Assembly: GCF_030128825.1 (NCBI RefSeq)
Contig: NZ_CP119127.1
Span: 1,674,001 to 1,738,000, forward strand
Length of the DNA: 64,000 nucleotides
Source: Sphingobium sp. WTD-1
GTDB taxonomy: Bacteria; Pseudomonadota; Alphaproteobacteria; Sphingomonadales; Sphingomonadaceae
Direction of reading: 5' to 3'
This document shows, in pieces, positions 26,555 through 34,417 of this stretch. Under the pieces are notes generated by a model. That model saw only the letters and a list, made by a program, of their open reading frames with translations, made no database searches and was not told where the DNA came from. A program made the position numbers and the translations under genes. Every line of letters begins with the position of its first letter. Position 1 is the first letter of the stretch.

Positions 26555-27241
26555 TCAGACGCGGCGGGCGAACCAGACTACCCGGCCTAAGATGCTGATT
26601 TCCTCAGCCAATCTTTCTGAGGTGGAAAATATCTCATTCCGACTGATGACCCGGACCTTCTGAGGTTCTGATCCGGGTATCTTCTCCAAATATTTGACGA
26701 CGTAGCCATCGCCGTCCCAGAGGCAAAAGGCACCAGGCTGGGCGAGTGTTCGCTTGCGTTTGTCTACGAGTAGCTGATCGCCAGACTGAAAATCCGGGTC
26801 CATTGAGTTTCCCTCAATCTGGATCGCTACCAAGTCTGCTGGCGTGGCGCGAAGTTCATATTCCACCAGATCTCTCGAGAAGGAGACCTGAGGAACATCG
26901 CCTTCGCCGGTCCCGCCGCCGCCTGCGCCTGCGTAGGTCGGCAGACATTCGACCAGGACGGATCGCTGCCCGATTTCCTCGAAAGATTCGAACTCTTTTG
27001 CGGCCAGCGCGCCGTTGCCCAAAGCGCTCGCAACATACTGCGCCCAACTGGGCGCCCGCTTTGCTTTGCCCTGCTCGAAAGCGGATATGGTCTGCTGCGA
27101 AAGCGAGATCGAACGCCCTTCGCGCATGGCTATAGCCCGTGCCGCTTCGGCGAGCTCTTTCGTGGACCATCCCAGCTTAATCCGCTCCTCGCGGAAAAAG
27201 TTGGCCATGTTTTGCACGTAATCGGTTTCAGTCTGACGCAT
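26555..27241 (-). CDS. LexA/CI-type phage repressor (S24 peptidase fold)
   Basis: A 228-residue protein. It has an N-terminal HTH (IKLGWSTKELAEAAR, then ISLSQQTISAFEQGKAKRAP) and a C-terminal S24 autopeptidase domain with IEGNSMDPDFQSGDQLLVD (catalytic Ser) and GDGYVVKYLEK (catalytic Lys). Such repressors hold the lytic genes off and self-cleave when RecA is activated. It lies between two related promoters. I chose the ATG at 27241 (MRQTETD); 27280 is an alternative. Confidence 0.9.
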   Translation of the reverse strand: MRQTETDYVQNMANFFREERIKLGWSTKELAEAARAIAMREGRSISLSQQTISAFEQGKAKRAPSWAQYVASALGNGALAAKEFESFEEIGQRSVLVECLPTYAGAGGGGTGEGDVPQVSFSRDLVEYELRATPADLVAIQIEGNSMDPDFQSGDQLLVDKRKRTLAQPGAFCLWDGDGYVVKYLEKIPGSEPQKVRVISRNEIFSTSERLAEEISILGRVVWFARRV

Positions 27242-27287
27242 AAAATTGTCATAGCCCCGCTTTCGCGAGTGCGATATCACAATATTC

Positions 27288-27317
27288 TTGTTGAAAGCTG
27301 GTAGAGTCTGGTTAATA
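27288..27317 (+). promoter_or_regulatory. Rightward phage promoter
   Basis: TTGTTG (27288-27293), 18 bp and TTAATA (27312-27317) lie directly before the Cro-like gene. The spacer ends in TCTGG, so TCTGGTTAA repeats one half of the leftward operator palindrome. Transcription would start about 4 nt before the ATG, giving a nearly leaderless message. Confidence 0.55.
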
Positions 27318-27327
27318 TCCGCTCACG

Positions 27328-27546
27328 ATGTCCCCTTATGAAGCATTTCAGGCCGCGATCGTGGCCGCGAACGGTCAAACCGCCTTTGGGCGGATCATTG
27401 GCGTGTCTCAACAACGTGTCTGGAACTGGTTGCAGGCGGGAAAGCCTCTGCCCGCTGACTACGTCCTTGCGGCCGAGGCGGGGACCGGCATCAGCCGCCA
27501 TCTTCTGCGGCCTGATATTTATCCCGTTCCCGCCGAGGCGGAGTGA
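27328..27546 (+). CDS. Cro/YdaS-like helix-turn-helix regulator
   Basis: The 72-residue protein shows the Cro/YdaS pattern: NGQTAFGRIIGVSQQRVWNWLQAG followed by LPADYVLAAEAGTG. It is divergent from the repressor and heads the rightward early operon, the place of lambda cro. Proteins of this group bind the same operators as the repressor and favour lytic development. It overlaps the next gene by 4 bp. Confidence 0.8.
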   Translation: MSPYEAFQAAIVAANGQTAFGRIIGVSQQRVWNWLQAGKPLPADYVLAAEAGTGISRHLLRPDIYPVPAEAE

Positions 27547-28400
27547 CCGCCATGACGGGGGACTGGCATACAGCCGTTGCCGACTTCATCGGCGCGATGG
27601 AATTGGAGGGCGTAAAGCCTGCCGAGCCGATCGCGCAGCGGCTGGCGGGTGGCGAGTTGATCCGCTTCCATTGCGATGGGGACGGGAAAGGCAGGCAAAA
27701 CGGCTGGGCCATCCTTTATCTGGATGATCGGCCGGCGGGGGCTTTTGGCAACTATCGCCTGGGAATATCGCGCAAGTGGCATGTCGACCGCGACCTTTCC
27801 CTCAGCCCTGAGGAAAAGCGTCGGCTCCAGCAAGAGTGGGCTGAGGCAAAGGCAAAGCAGCAAGAAGAGCGCGAGCGTAGCGAGGCGGAAGCCGCCCGCG
27901 ACGCGCAGGAGATGTGGCGTAGCGCGGCCGATGCTTCGCCTGATCATCCGTATCTTGTGAAGAAGCGGATGGACGCCCGCCCGTTCAGGCAGGCCGGGCC
28001 GAAGCTGTTGGTCCCGATGTACGACGGTGCCGGGGTCATGTGGAATATCCAGCGGATCGATGGTGACGGCACCAAGCGGTTCCTTCGAGGCGGCCGGACC
28101 GATGGTCTGTTCTTCCTCATCGGACAGTTCGCACGGTATGGCGAAACGGCCTGCATCGGCGAAGGTGCGGCGACTATGGCGGCAATTCATCGCTCGACTG
28201 GATATCCGTCGATCGTAGCCTTTTCCGCCAAGAATATAGGCGCTGTTGCCCGGCTCTGGAACGCAGCGCGCCCGGATCTCGACTATATCGTCTGCGGCGA
28301 TGACGACGATCATCTCCCGCGGAACATCGGCCGGGAGGCTGGTGAAGCAGCGGCATATGAAATCGGCGCCCGGTTCGCCCTTCCGGAAAGGGCCGCATGA
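27543..28400 (+). CDS. Toprim-domain primase-like protein
   Basis: A 285-residue protein starting at GTG overlapping the cro-like stop (ATG 27552 is an alternative). Residues about 80-120 are a charged coiled coil. The C-terminal half has the DnaG-type Toprim layout: KLLVPMYDGAGVMWNIQRI, CIGEGAATMAAIH (catalytic Glu) and DYIVCGDDDDH (acidic cluster). It probably makes primers for phage replication with the helicase that follows, with which it overlaps by 4 bp. Confidence 0.8.
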   Translation: MTAMTGDWHTAVADFIGAMELEGVKPAEPIAQRLAGGELIRFHCDGDGKGRQNGWAILYLDDRPAGAFGNYRLGISRKWHVDRDLSLSPEEKRRLQQEWAEAKAKQQEERERSEAEAARDAQEMWRSAADASPDHPYLVKKRMDARPFRQAGPKLLVPMYDGAGVMWNIQRIDGDGTKRFLRGGRTDGLFFLIGQFARYGETACIGEGAATMAAIHRSTGYPSIVAFSAKNIGAVARLWNAARPDLDYIVCGDDDDHLPRNIGREAGEAAAYEIGARFALPERAA

Positions 28401-29932
28401 GCGTGGCGCGAGACTTCGACGACATGGAGCGGGATATGGGCGGCGATGCTGTGCGCGCGGCGCTTGACGCGGCGCGCTGGCCTGGGCCTGAAACTCCCGA
28501 TTATGATGATCAGCCGAGCGCGGCAATGCCGCAGCAATCGGCCGTCAGTGCTACGCCGTACAGGTGGCGCGAACCGCAGTCTATCCCGCGGCGGCCATGG
28601 ATATTCGGCCATCATCATATGCGCGGCCAGGTGGGGGGAAAGTTCGCGCCCGGCGCCACCGGCAAGACAACGCATGAAATCGCAACCTGCCTGTCTATGG
28701 CGACGGGACGGAGCTTTCTTGGCCCCAAGGTCTGGGGCGGCCCCAAGCGGGTCTGGCTCTGGAACCTCGAAGACAATGGTGACGAGCTGGCTCGGATCAT
28801 TCAAGGCACCGCGAAACACTGGGGGATCAGCGAGGCCGACATTGGCGGCCGATTGTTCGTTGATAGCGGTCTGGAGGGTGCGACACTGTCGCTGGCCCGG
28901 CAAACAGGCTTTGAGGGCCTTGTTATCAATGAGCCCTTGGTAGGCGCGCTGGTGCGGGAATTGCTTGATCGCGAGATCGATTATCTCACAGTCGATCCAT
29001 TCGTGTCGTCACATAGCGTAGAGGAAAATGACAACGGCGCGATCGATGCTGTCGTCAAGAAATGGGCTTATGTCGCCCAGGCCGCGAACTGTGCGATCAG
29101 CCTGACGCACCACGTCAACAAGGCGGCGAAGCCCGGTGAGATAACCTCAGATGCCGCGCGCGGCGCGTCGTCGCTTGTCGCAGCCTGCCGGTCGGCCCTG
29201 GTGCTGAACCGCATGACGGCTGACGAGGCCAAAGGCTGGGGCATCCTAGACGAGGATCGGCGCCGCTATTTTCGTGTCTATGACGACAAGAACAATCGCG
29301 CGCCTCCGGCCAGCAAGTCCGAGTGGTTCCACCTTGTCTCGGTCGATCTAGGCAATGTGGGCGATGATGGCTTTCCGGCTGACAGCGTGGGCGTGGTCAC
29401 GCCATGGACGCCGCCGGACGCCTTTGAAGATGTCCGCATCGAGCACCTCACGAAAGTGCAGGAGGAAATCCACCGGCGCGGCAACGTGCGAGCCAGCCCG
29501 CAATCGAACCGCTGGGTGGGCCATATCGTCGCGGAGGTTCTCGATCTGGACCAGAAGGACGATGCCGATCGGAGGAAGATCAATTCCATCATCCGCCAAT
29601 GGGTGATGAACGGGGCTCTCAAGGAGGTCACGCAGCCAGATAGCAATGGCGACCCGCGCCCCTTCATAGAGGTTGGCCGCTGGACTCTAAATTCCGGGCG
29701 GTCGGACGAACCCGCACCTCGAAAATCGGAGGTGCGGACAGGTGCGGGTGGTACGGAAAATTCACCCGCACTGCAAAAAAGCAAAGGTGCGGACAGGTAC
29801 GGGTCCAGCCAGCGCTGGAACAATGACTGGCCAAGTTCAAATCGTCGCCCGGCCCAGCGCAATCCCCTTCAAGATGCTTACCGCGAAGCACTCCCAGAGC
29901 GCGGTAATTCAACGGAAAAGGAGGAAAGCTGA
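28397..29932 (+). CDS. RecA-like replicative helicase/ATPase (RepA/AAA_25 type)
   Basis: The 511-residue protein has a Walker A at FAPGATGKTTHEIAT (about residue 75), LWNLEDNGDEL, a Walker B-like YLTVDPFVSSH and the segment ISLTHHVNKA, then ARGASSLVAACRSALVLNRM. This is the pattern of hexameric RepA-like helicases in phages and plasmids. The C-terminus (from about 440) is low-complexity and is encoded by part of the repeat array thought to be the origin. Confidence 0.83.
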   Translation: MSVARDFDDMERDMGGDAVRAALDAARWPGPETPDYDDQPSAAMPQQSAVSATPYRWREPQSIPRRPWIFGHHHMRGQVGGKFAPGATGKTTHEIATCLSMATGRSFLGPKVWGGPKRVWLWNLEDNGDELARIIQGTAKHWGISEADIGGRLFVDSGLEGATLSLARQTGFEGLVINEPLVGALVRELLDREIDYLTVDPFVSSHSVEENDNGAIDAVVKKWAYVAQAANCAISLTHHVNKAAKPGEITSDAARGASSLVAACRSALVLNRMTADEAKGWGILDEDRRRYFRVYDDKNNRAPPASKSEWFHLVSVDLGNVGDDGFPADSVGVVTPWTPPDAFEDVRIEHLTKVQEEIHRRGNVRASPQSNRWVGHIVAEVLDLDQKDDADRRKINSIIRQWVMNGALKEVTQPDSNGDPRPFIEVGRWTLNSGRSDEPAPRKSEVRTGAGGTENSPALQKSKGADRYGSSQRWNNDWPSSNRRPAQRNPLQDAYREALPERGNSTEKEES

Positions 29933-30032
29933 TGCTGCAATGTTCCCAGACGATGGCCAATCATTGGGGCGCTGCGCCCCTCGATGCAGGCTCCCGCACC
30001 TTGGCAAAACACAGGTGCGGACAGGTGCGGGT
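29711..30032. repeat. Three composite repeats, candidate replication origin
   Basis: A unit of about 40 bp occurs at 29711-29749, 29765-29804 and 29993-30032. Each has an inverted arm CCCGCACCT (or CCCGCACT), 10-13 A-rich bases, then AGGTGCGGACAGGTGCGGGT; the second copy has A for G at one position in the last block. Two copies lie in the 3' end of the helicase gene and one just downstream. Iterons of this kind next to a replication gene usually mark a phage or plasmid origin. Confidence 0.65.
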
Positions 30033-30068
30033 TCCTCACGCGCACGTAGGCGCACACACGCCCTGTAC

Positions 30069-30104
30069 GGGATATCCCTCCCCCTTAAGGGGGGAGGGTA
30101 TCCC
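30069..30104. repeat. Long GC-rich hairpin beside the repeat array
   Basis: GGGATA-T-CCCTCCCCC, a TTAA loop, and GGGGGGAGGG-TATCCC form a 15-bp stem with one bulge on each side. AT-rich sequence follows (TATTATTATTACTC). It may be a transcription stop or part of the origin. It lies in a 223-bp gap between the helicase and the next gene. Confidence 0.5.
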
Positions 30105-30155
30105 TTCAGGTATTATTATTACTCAACCCGCGCGAGCGCGCGCGAAGGAGGTTTC

Positions 30156-30554
30156 ATGATCACCCAAAAATCTCGCCTGCCCAGCGCATCGCACGCAGAA
30201 ATTCCGCTGGCTAACCTGATGCTGTGCTGGACGCCCGGCGTCCATGTCATGGCGGTGCTGCATCCCGATTATGACGATCACGGCTTGTTGCTCGACCGCA
30301 GCGACCTGGCCTGCTCAGACGGCTGGTCGGAAATGGACGACTTCGGTCGATTGGATAAGCTCCATCAGGCGCTGGGGCAGATCGTCGTTCGCGACAATGT
30401 GCCCATTGAGGCGGTGCGTCGAGCTCTCTCCTATTGCCCGGAGGCTGTCAGGATGGGCTTGGCGCCCCATCCACCCAGCAAGCGCGGTAGCCTCGTCCTC
30501 TGTCAGTTCAGCCAGATCGATGAAGATGGGGTAATTCGGGGACCGTTCGCATGA
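30156..30554 (+). CDS. Phage hypothetical protein, 132 aa
   Basis: The ATG at 30156 follows an excellent AAGGAGG. The sequence MITQKSRLPSASHAEIPLAN, then CWTPGVHVMAVLHPDYDDHG and WSEMDDFGRLDKLHQALGQI, looks like a compact alpha/beta protein. The function is unknown. It overlaps the next gene by 4 bp. Confidence 0.6.
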   Translation: MITQKSRLPSASHAEIPLANLMLCWTPGVHVMAVLHPDYDDHGLLLDRSDLACSDGWSEMDDFGRLDKLHQALGQIVVRDNVPIEAVRRALSYCPEAVRMGLAPHPPSKRGSLVLCQFSQIDEDGVIRGPFA

Positions 30555-30880
30555 CGCGTCCCGAGCGTCCCTATGCAGAAGGGGATCGCATCCGCTTCAT
30601 GACGCCAGGCTATAGCTTCGATGGCGATACCGGCACCGTCGCCATGGACACACCGGCCAGTTCCGCGCTGTTCGCACTGCGCGATAGTCGCCTTCCTGGC
30701 CACGCTGGATGCGAAGTCATCTGCGGGACGGCTGAGGTCGAAATGATCGAGGACCAAACGCCCAATCCCGCCCATGCTCGGCTTGATAGCGAGGTTGGGC
30801 AATCGTTCTGGTGGCGCCAGCGAGACTTGCGCGAGACGCGGCGTCGGCTGAGGGCGCTGGGGATGGACAGAAAGCCATGA
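30551..30880 (+). CDS. Phage hypothetical protein, 109 aa
   Basis: It starts MTRPERPYAEGDRIRFMTPG, with a beta-rich N-terminal half (FDGDTGTVAMDTPASSALFALRD) and a C-terminal basic helix. The N-terminal layout resembles small SH3-like or KOW-like folds, which is only a guess. Short overlaps on both sides support expression. Confidence 0.55.
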   Translation: MTRPERPYAEGDRIRFMTPGYSFDGDTGTVAMDTPASSALFALRDSRLPGHAGCEVICGTAEVEMIEDQTPNPAHARLDSEVGQSFWWRQRDLRETRRRLRALGMDRKP

Positions 30881-31047
30881 ACCACCGCCGCCCAACGCCC
30901 GCCGACATCGTCGCCTCGCTGAGCGCGGTGAAGCTGCTGATCAAGGGAATGAACGGCGCCATGCCGACGCTGGCGGCCGAGATGCGACGCGAGGCCGTCG
31001 AGCGCATCGATGACGTGATTGACGATATTGGGAGGTTGAGGCGGTGA
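30877..31047 (+). CDS. Phage small protein, 56 aa
   Basis: MNHRRPTPADIVASLSAVKL and a second helix (AAEMRREAVERIDDVIDDIG) suggest a two-helix hairpin. The ATG overlaps the preceding stop (ATGA) and the end overlaps the next gene's start, so it is likely translated. Confidence 0.55.
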   Translation: MNHRRPTPADIVASLSAVKLLIKGMNGAMPTLAAEMRREAVERIDDVIDDIGRLRR

Positions 31048-32018
31048 GTGCGATGACAAGGGCAGAACGGATTGCGAAGGCCCGTGCCGATCTGGCGGCG
31101 GCCTATGCGGCTGACCCGGCCGGCGTCGAGCGGTTCAATGCCCGCATGGCCCGGCTGGCGACGGCACGGAAGCGCGAGCAGCAGCGGATCGAGCATTTGG
31201 TGCTTGGGCATCCGCGTCCGGTCGAGCGGGTCACAGAGGGCAAGCGCACCGGCCGACGCAAGCCAAAGATGGTGGAGCGGCCCATGCGGCTGGAGCCCGG
31301 CATTGAGGAGGCCGTGCAGATCCGGGAGGCGTGGAACCACAAGGCCTATGGGACGCCAGAGACGTGGGAGCGCTCGACCAGCACGCATGACGGCGCTCTG
31401 ATCCAGCTGCATCGCAACGGCACGATTGACAAGGACCAGCTCGAATGGGCGGCCCAGATCGCCAACGTCTATCGCAGCCTGGAGGCCGACGTCGCGGTGA
31501 AGGTTGCCAGCCTTGAGGCGCGCGTCGACCAGTCGCGAGGCGGCGGCCGGGCGGCGGAAGGCGTGCTGCGCGTGCGGCTGCATCTGGCCTATGGCTACTG
31601 GCGCGACATGCTACCGATGCCCAAGCAGTTGGTGCTGGATATGATCGTGGGCGACGCGATCGGCTATTCGGTCGCAGCCAAACGGCACCGTGTCCACAAC
31701 CGGAAAGCCAAGCGCGAACTCATCGCTGCCATTGACCGTTGGCCGCGGTGCGTCGCTGCCGCCTTCTCGTTGGTGGGGCGCGACGAAATTGACGCTCTGA
31801 ACCATGGCCAGGCGGTTGAGCCGACATGGCTCAATCCTTCGATCCGGCTGGCGCATGATCAGGGAGAGCGGCAGCATGCGGAACCTGCGAGCGGAAACAC
31901 GCCTGTCGCTGCCCCGCCGCCGCCAGTTGATGCAGCCTTCTTGAATGATCGCGGAATGTTGCGAGAATGGTCGGACATCGCCGAGATCATTCGGTCGCGA
32001 ATAGAAGAGGTCGCCTGA
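31044..32018 (+). CDS. Phage protein, 324 aa, possible DNA-binding
   Basis: The N-terminal third is a basic helical region (AERIAKARADLAAAYAADPA, RKREQQRIEHLVLG). The segment IVGDAIGYSVAAKRHRVHNR followed by KAKRELIAAIDRWP resembles a sigma-like helix-turn-helix, suggesting a late-gene regulator. That reading is tentative. The C-terminus has a proline linker (VAAPPPPVDA). It ends where the next ATG begins. Confidence 0.5.
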   Translation: MSAMTRAERIAKARADLAAAYAADPAGVERFNARMARLATARKREQQRIEHLVLGHPRPVERVTEGKRTGRRKPKMVERPMRLEPGIEEAVQIREAWNHKAYGTPETWERSTSTHDGALIQLHRNGTIDKDQLEWAAQIANVYRSLEADVAVKVASLEARVDQSRGGGRAAEGVLRVRLHLAYGYWRDMLPMPKQLVLDMIVGDAIGYSVAAKRHRVHNRKAKRELIAAIDRWPRCVAAAFSLVGRDEIDALNHGQAVEPTWLNPSIRLAHDQGERQHAEPASGNTPVAAPPPPVDAAFLNDRGMLREWSDIAEIIRSRIEEVA

Positions 32019-32416
32019 TGGGGTTAGTCTGCTTGCGTGATCAGTCCGGCGTCGGCCCGCTCGAATGGGAAGTCGAGCAACACGGCTGGACTGAGGATCT
32101 GGTAGAACGGGCGCATGACCTGGCGGGAGATCTGTTCGGCGTGTCCGAGATCGACATCGAATATGATATCGCCCTGGATGATCCCCGATACGGATTTCTC
32201 AAGCTCATGCGCGATGAGGCAGACGAATATTGGGCGCGGCTGGGCTGGGACGTCACCGATGGCGAAGGCAAGCAACTGCGCGTGATGGAATATCTCTCCC
32301 GCCCCCTGCTATGCGCTGTGAAGCGTCTGCACCCAGACGCCAAGTTGGCAATGGCGGATGATGCGTGGGCCGCGTCTTTGGAGGCGGACGCGAATCGGTT
32401 CAAGGCGTCGCGCTAA
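32018..32416 (+). CDS. Phage hypothetical protein, 132 aa
   Basis: A helical acidic protein starting MGLVCLRDQSGVGPLEWEVE. The ATG shares a base with the preceding stop (TGATG). It is the last gene before a strong terminator. No family is recognised. Confidence 0.55.
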   Translation: MGLVCLRDQSGVGPLEWEVEQHGWTEDLVERAHDLAGDLFGVSEIDIEYDIALDDPRYGFLKLMRDEADEYWARLGWDVTDGEGKQLRVMEYLSRPLLCAVKRLHPDAKLAMADDAWAASLEADANRFKASR

Positions 32417-32483
32417 CTGAAAATCCCTCTTGCAAGTGGCCACGAAATCGGCCAAAAAAGCCCTAGGACCATTGTGTCCGGAG

Positions 32484-32514
32484 AAGGTCCACGTGCGCAG
32501 CGTGGGCCTTTTTT
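32484..32514 (+). terminator. Rho-independent terminator of the early rightward operon
   Basis: AAGGTCCACG and CGTGGGCCTT form a 10-bp stem with a 7-nt loop and a run of six T. It lies between the last early gene and the tRNA pair. Confidence 0.85.
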
Positions 32515-32535
32515 CGTGGGTTTTGCTCCTGTCGT

Positions 32536-32610
32536 GCTGGGGTAGCTCAACGGTAGAGCAGCCGCCTTGTAAGCGGTCGGTTGAGAGTTCAAGTCCCTCT
32601 CCTAGCACCA
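32536..32610 (+). tRNA. tRNA-Thr (TGT), phage-borne
   Basis: A full cloverleaf of 75 nt with encoded CCA. Acceptor GCTGGGG pairs with TCCTAGC (two G-T pairs). The D arm is GCTC...GAGC, the anticodon loop CTTGTAA gives TGT, and the T arm is GAGAG-TTCAAGT with one mismatch. It is followed after one base by a second tRNA. Confidence 0.88.
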
Positions 32611-32611
32611 T

Positions 32612-32688
32612 AGCCGCATAGAGCAGTCCGGTAGCTCGTCAGCCTCATAAGCTGAAGGTCGCGGGTTCAAATCCCGCTGTGGCAACCA
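32612..32688 (+). tRNA. tRNA-Met (CAT), initiator-like, phage-borne
   Basis: A 77-nt cloverleaf with encoded CCA and anticodon loop CTCATAA. Position 1 (A) and 72 (A) do not pair, as in initiator tRNAs, and the D arm GAGC-AGTCCGGTA-GCTC is the initiator form. The anticodon stem (TCAGC/GCTGA) lacks the three consecutive G-C pairs of a normal initiator. An Ile-accepting CAT tRNA is the other possibility. Confidence 0.82.
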
Positions 32689-32816
32689 GTTTCATCCGCA
32701 GGGTGGAAGCCTCCGACCGTTGGTGATCCCCTCCCAGGTGGCGGTCGGAGGCAGCAATTCGGAGGAAGCTGATGTGGATTCTTGCACTCGGTTCAAGCCT
32801 ATCTGATGGCAGAAGC

Positions 32817-33416
32817 TCAGCACTCAGCTTCCATCATGTTCCAGACGGGGCCGGATCGGATTCGGAGTTCTTCGATCGTTTTGAGCCGATTCATCAATTC
32901 GACAGAAGGCGGTTCGCGCAAGCCGATACTGCCATTGGAAAGCACGACGTGCCGCTTGCTCAGCATGATATCGAGTGCTTCGCGCATAATCTTCATCCGG
33001 GTCCGATTTAGTTCGATCCACTCATTCACGGACGCCGACTGCCGTAAGGCTAGAAATTTGGAAGGCACCCCAGGATCATAGGGAGTAACGCGCGTTTCAA
33101 AGTCACGCGCGAACAGGATGTTGTCCAATTTCTTCCCGCTGGAGATCGGTGTGACATCGTGAAGCCCGCCGCTGGGATCTTCCCAAATGGCGTGGTGCAT
33201 GGCCTCCATAAAAGCGGTGCCGACTTGGTCCAGTCGCCATCCCCATATTGGCTTTCCACCATGTTCGGCAACAAGCTGCCGAACGTTGCTGTAACACATT
33301 CCCTCAGTCATCGCCTTGGTAACAGGCACTGATATGACAGTCCGCTTCTTGAAGTAGCGCCTCATGAAAGCAGCACCGTTAGTAGTGGTTATGTCGATTG
33401 GTATCCTATCCAGCAT
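32817..33416 (-). CDS. Phage cargo gene, 199 aa, possible Cys-His-Asp hydrolase-like
   Basis: This gene points against the surrounding late genes and lies between the tRNAs and the HNH gene, the usual place for a lysogenic cargo gene. The start at 33416 has GGGGGA about 5 nt upstream. The sequence has a Cys (EGMCYSNVRQLVAEHGG), a His (FMEAMHHAIWEDP) and an Asp (GLHDVTPISSGKK) in the order and spacing of small papain-like folds. That is inference; I do not recognise a named family. Confidence 0.55.
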   Translation of the reverse strand: MLDRIPIDITTTNGAAFMRRYFKKRTVISVPVTKAMTEGMCYSNVRQLVAEHGGKPIWGWRLDQVGTAFMEAMHHAIWEDPSGGLHDVTPISSGKKLDNILFARDFETRVTPYDPGVPSKFLALRQSASVNEWIELNRTRMKIMREALDIMLSKRHVVLSNGSIGLREPPSVELMNRLKTIEELRIRSGPVWNMMEAEC

Positions 33417-33481
33417 CTTGTCCCCCGATTCTCTTTGCGACATCATCGCCGATCGGATGGCGCATTGCAAAGGACATGCCG

Positions 33482-33838
33482 ATGCGCAGCCGCCCGCCTA
33501 GCCTCAAGCAGAAGCCCCGCGCCAAGGCGTGGGCCAGCACCCGCAAGAGCAGGCAGGAGCGCGGATATGGCCGAGAGCATGACCGCATGCGGGAGATCGT
33601 GCTGAGGGAGGAGCCGCTGTGCCGGCCATGCCACGCGCGCGGACGCATCACCCCGGCGACCATAGCCGACCATATCAAGCCGCTGAGCGAAGGCGGCTCA
33701 GGCGAGCGCGAGAACTATCAGGGCATCTGCAAGCCCTGTCATGACGTCAAGACAGCAGAAGAAGCGGCCCGCGCCCGTGGCGCCCAGCCGCCGCGCCTGC
33801 GCATGGACATAGGGGCAGACGGATGGCCGAAGCAGTGA
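33482..33838 (+). CDS. HNH endonuclease
   Basis: A 118-residue protein with a basic N-terminus and the HNH core: CRPCHARGRITPATIADHIKP (first Cys pair and His), SGERENYQGICKPCHDVKTA (Asn and second Cys pair). Phage HNH enzymes next to terminase genes support DNA packaging. AAAGGA 7 nt before 33482 fits that ATG; 33476 is too close to it. It overlaps the next gene by 16 bp. Confidence 0.88.
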   Translation: MRSRPPSLKQKPRAKAWASTRKSRQERGYGREHDRMREIVLREEPLCRPCHARGRITPATIADHIKPLSEGGSGERENYQGICKPCHDVKTAEEAARARGAQPPRLRMDIGADGWPKQ

Positions 33839-34029
33839 CCTCGCTGATCGTTAGCCTCAAGCCTCCTCGCTGGGATGGCGGCTTGCCCATGCTGATGCTG
33901 TGCGACCAGAACGGCGACGCGCTGCCCGGTCAGGTGTCGTGCCAGGTGACCACGCATAGCGATGGCACGTCACGCGCCGTGGTGACCTTCGACATCGACA
34001 GTCACGACGTGACGCTGCGAGGGAGTTGA
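33823..34029 (+). CDS. Phage hypothetical protein, 68 aa
   Basis: A beta-rich small protein (MAEAVTSLIVSLKPPRWDGG, then GQVSCQVTTHSDGTSRAVVT). It overlaps the HNH gene end and is close to the next small gene. The function is unknown. Confidence 0.55.
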   Translation: MAEAVTSLIVSLKPPRWDGGLPMLMLCDQNGDALPGQVSCQVTTHSDGTSRAVVTFDIDSHDVTLRGS

Positions 34030-34032
34030 GAC

Positions 34033-34206
34033 ATGACCATGATCGCACCGCTCAAGCTGAGGAAGAAGGACATGGAGCAGGGGATCGCGATCCGGGTCAT
34101 CGGCCTGCGTCGCTTCCGCCTCCGCACCCGCCTGCTGATCGCCGTGCTGACCGTCGCGGGCTGGGTCAGCCCCGTGCCCCTCGTGATCGACACCGGCGAG
34201 GGCTGA
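34033..34206 (+). CDS. Phage small membrane protein, 57 aa
   Basis: A basic N-terminus (MTMIAPLKLRKKDMEQGIAI) precedes one hydrophobic segment (LLIAVLTVAGWVSPVPLVI). It follows the preceding stop by 3 bp. No function is known to me. Confidence 0.5.
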   Translation: MTMIAPLKLRKKDMEQGIAIRVIGLRRFRLRTRLLIAVLTVAGWVSPVPLVIDTGEG

Positions 34207-34417
34207 TCAGAGGTCCGGTGAAACCAACGGAAATCCGCCGTTTTTGACCGATTTCGGGCCGGATCGGCCCCGATTTTACCCTTGATAGGGGGGGCGGGTC
34301 AAAAGTCCGGGGTCAGTGGCTCTGGGACCGAGCGTGGGGCCTTTTTTCTGCGCGTGCAGATTAAAATTCCGGTGCGAATTAAATTTGCGCGCCGATTAAT
34401 TCTCAGGAGGCCCGGCG

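Noticed and set aside
29932..30159. Open frame across the third origin repeat and the long hairpin
   Set aside because: Its sequence is fixed by repeats and hairpin, it lacks a good ribosome site and looks non-protein.
34207..34417. Possible terminator or packaging site before the small terminase gene
   Set aside because: There are stems such as GGGCCG/CGGCCC (34256-34270) and a later T-run, but no single clear terminator, and a cos/pac site cannot be told from sequence alone.
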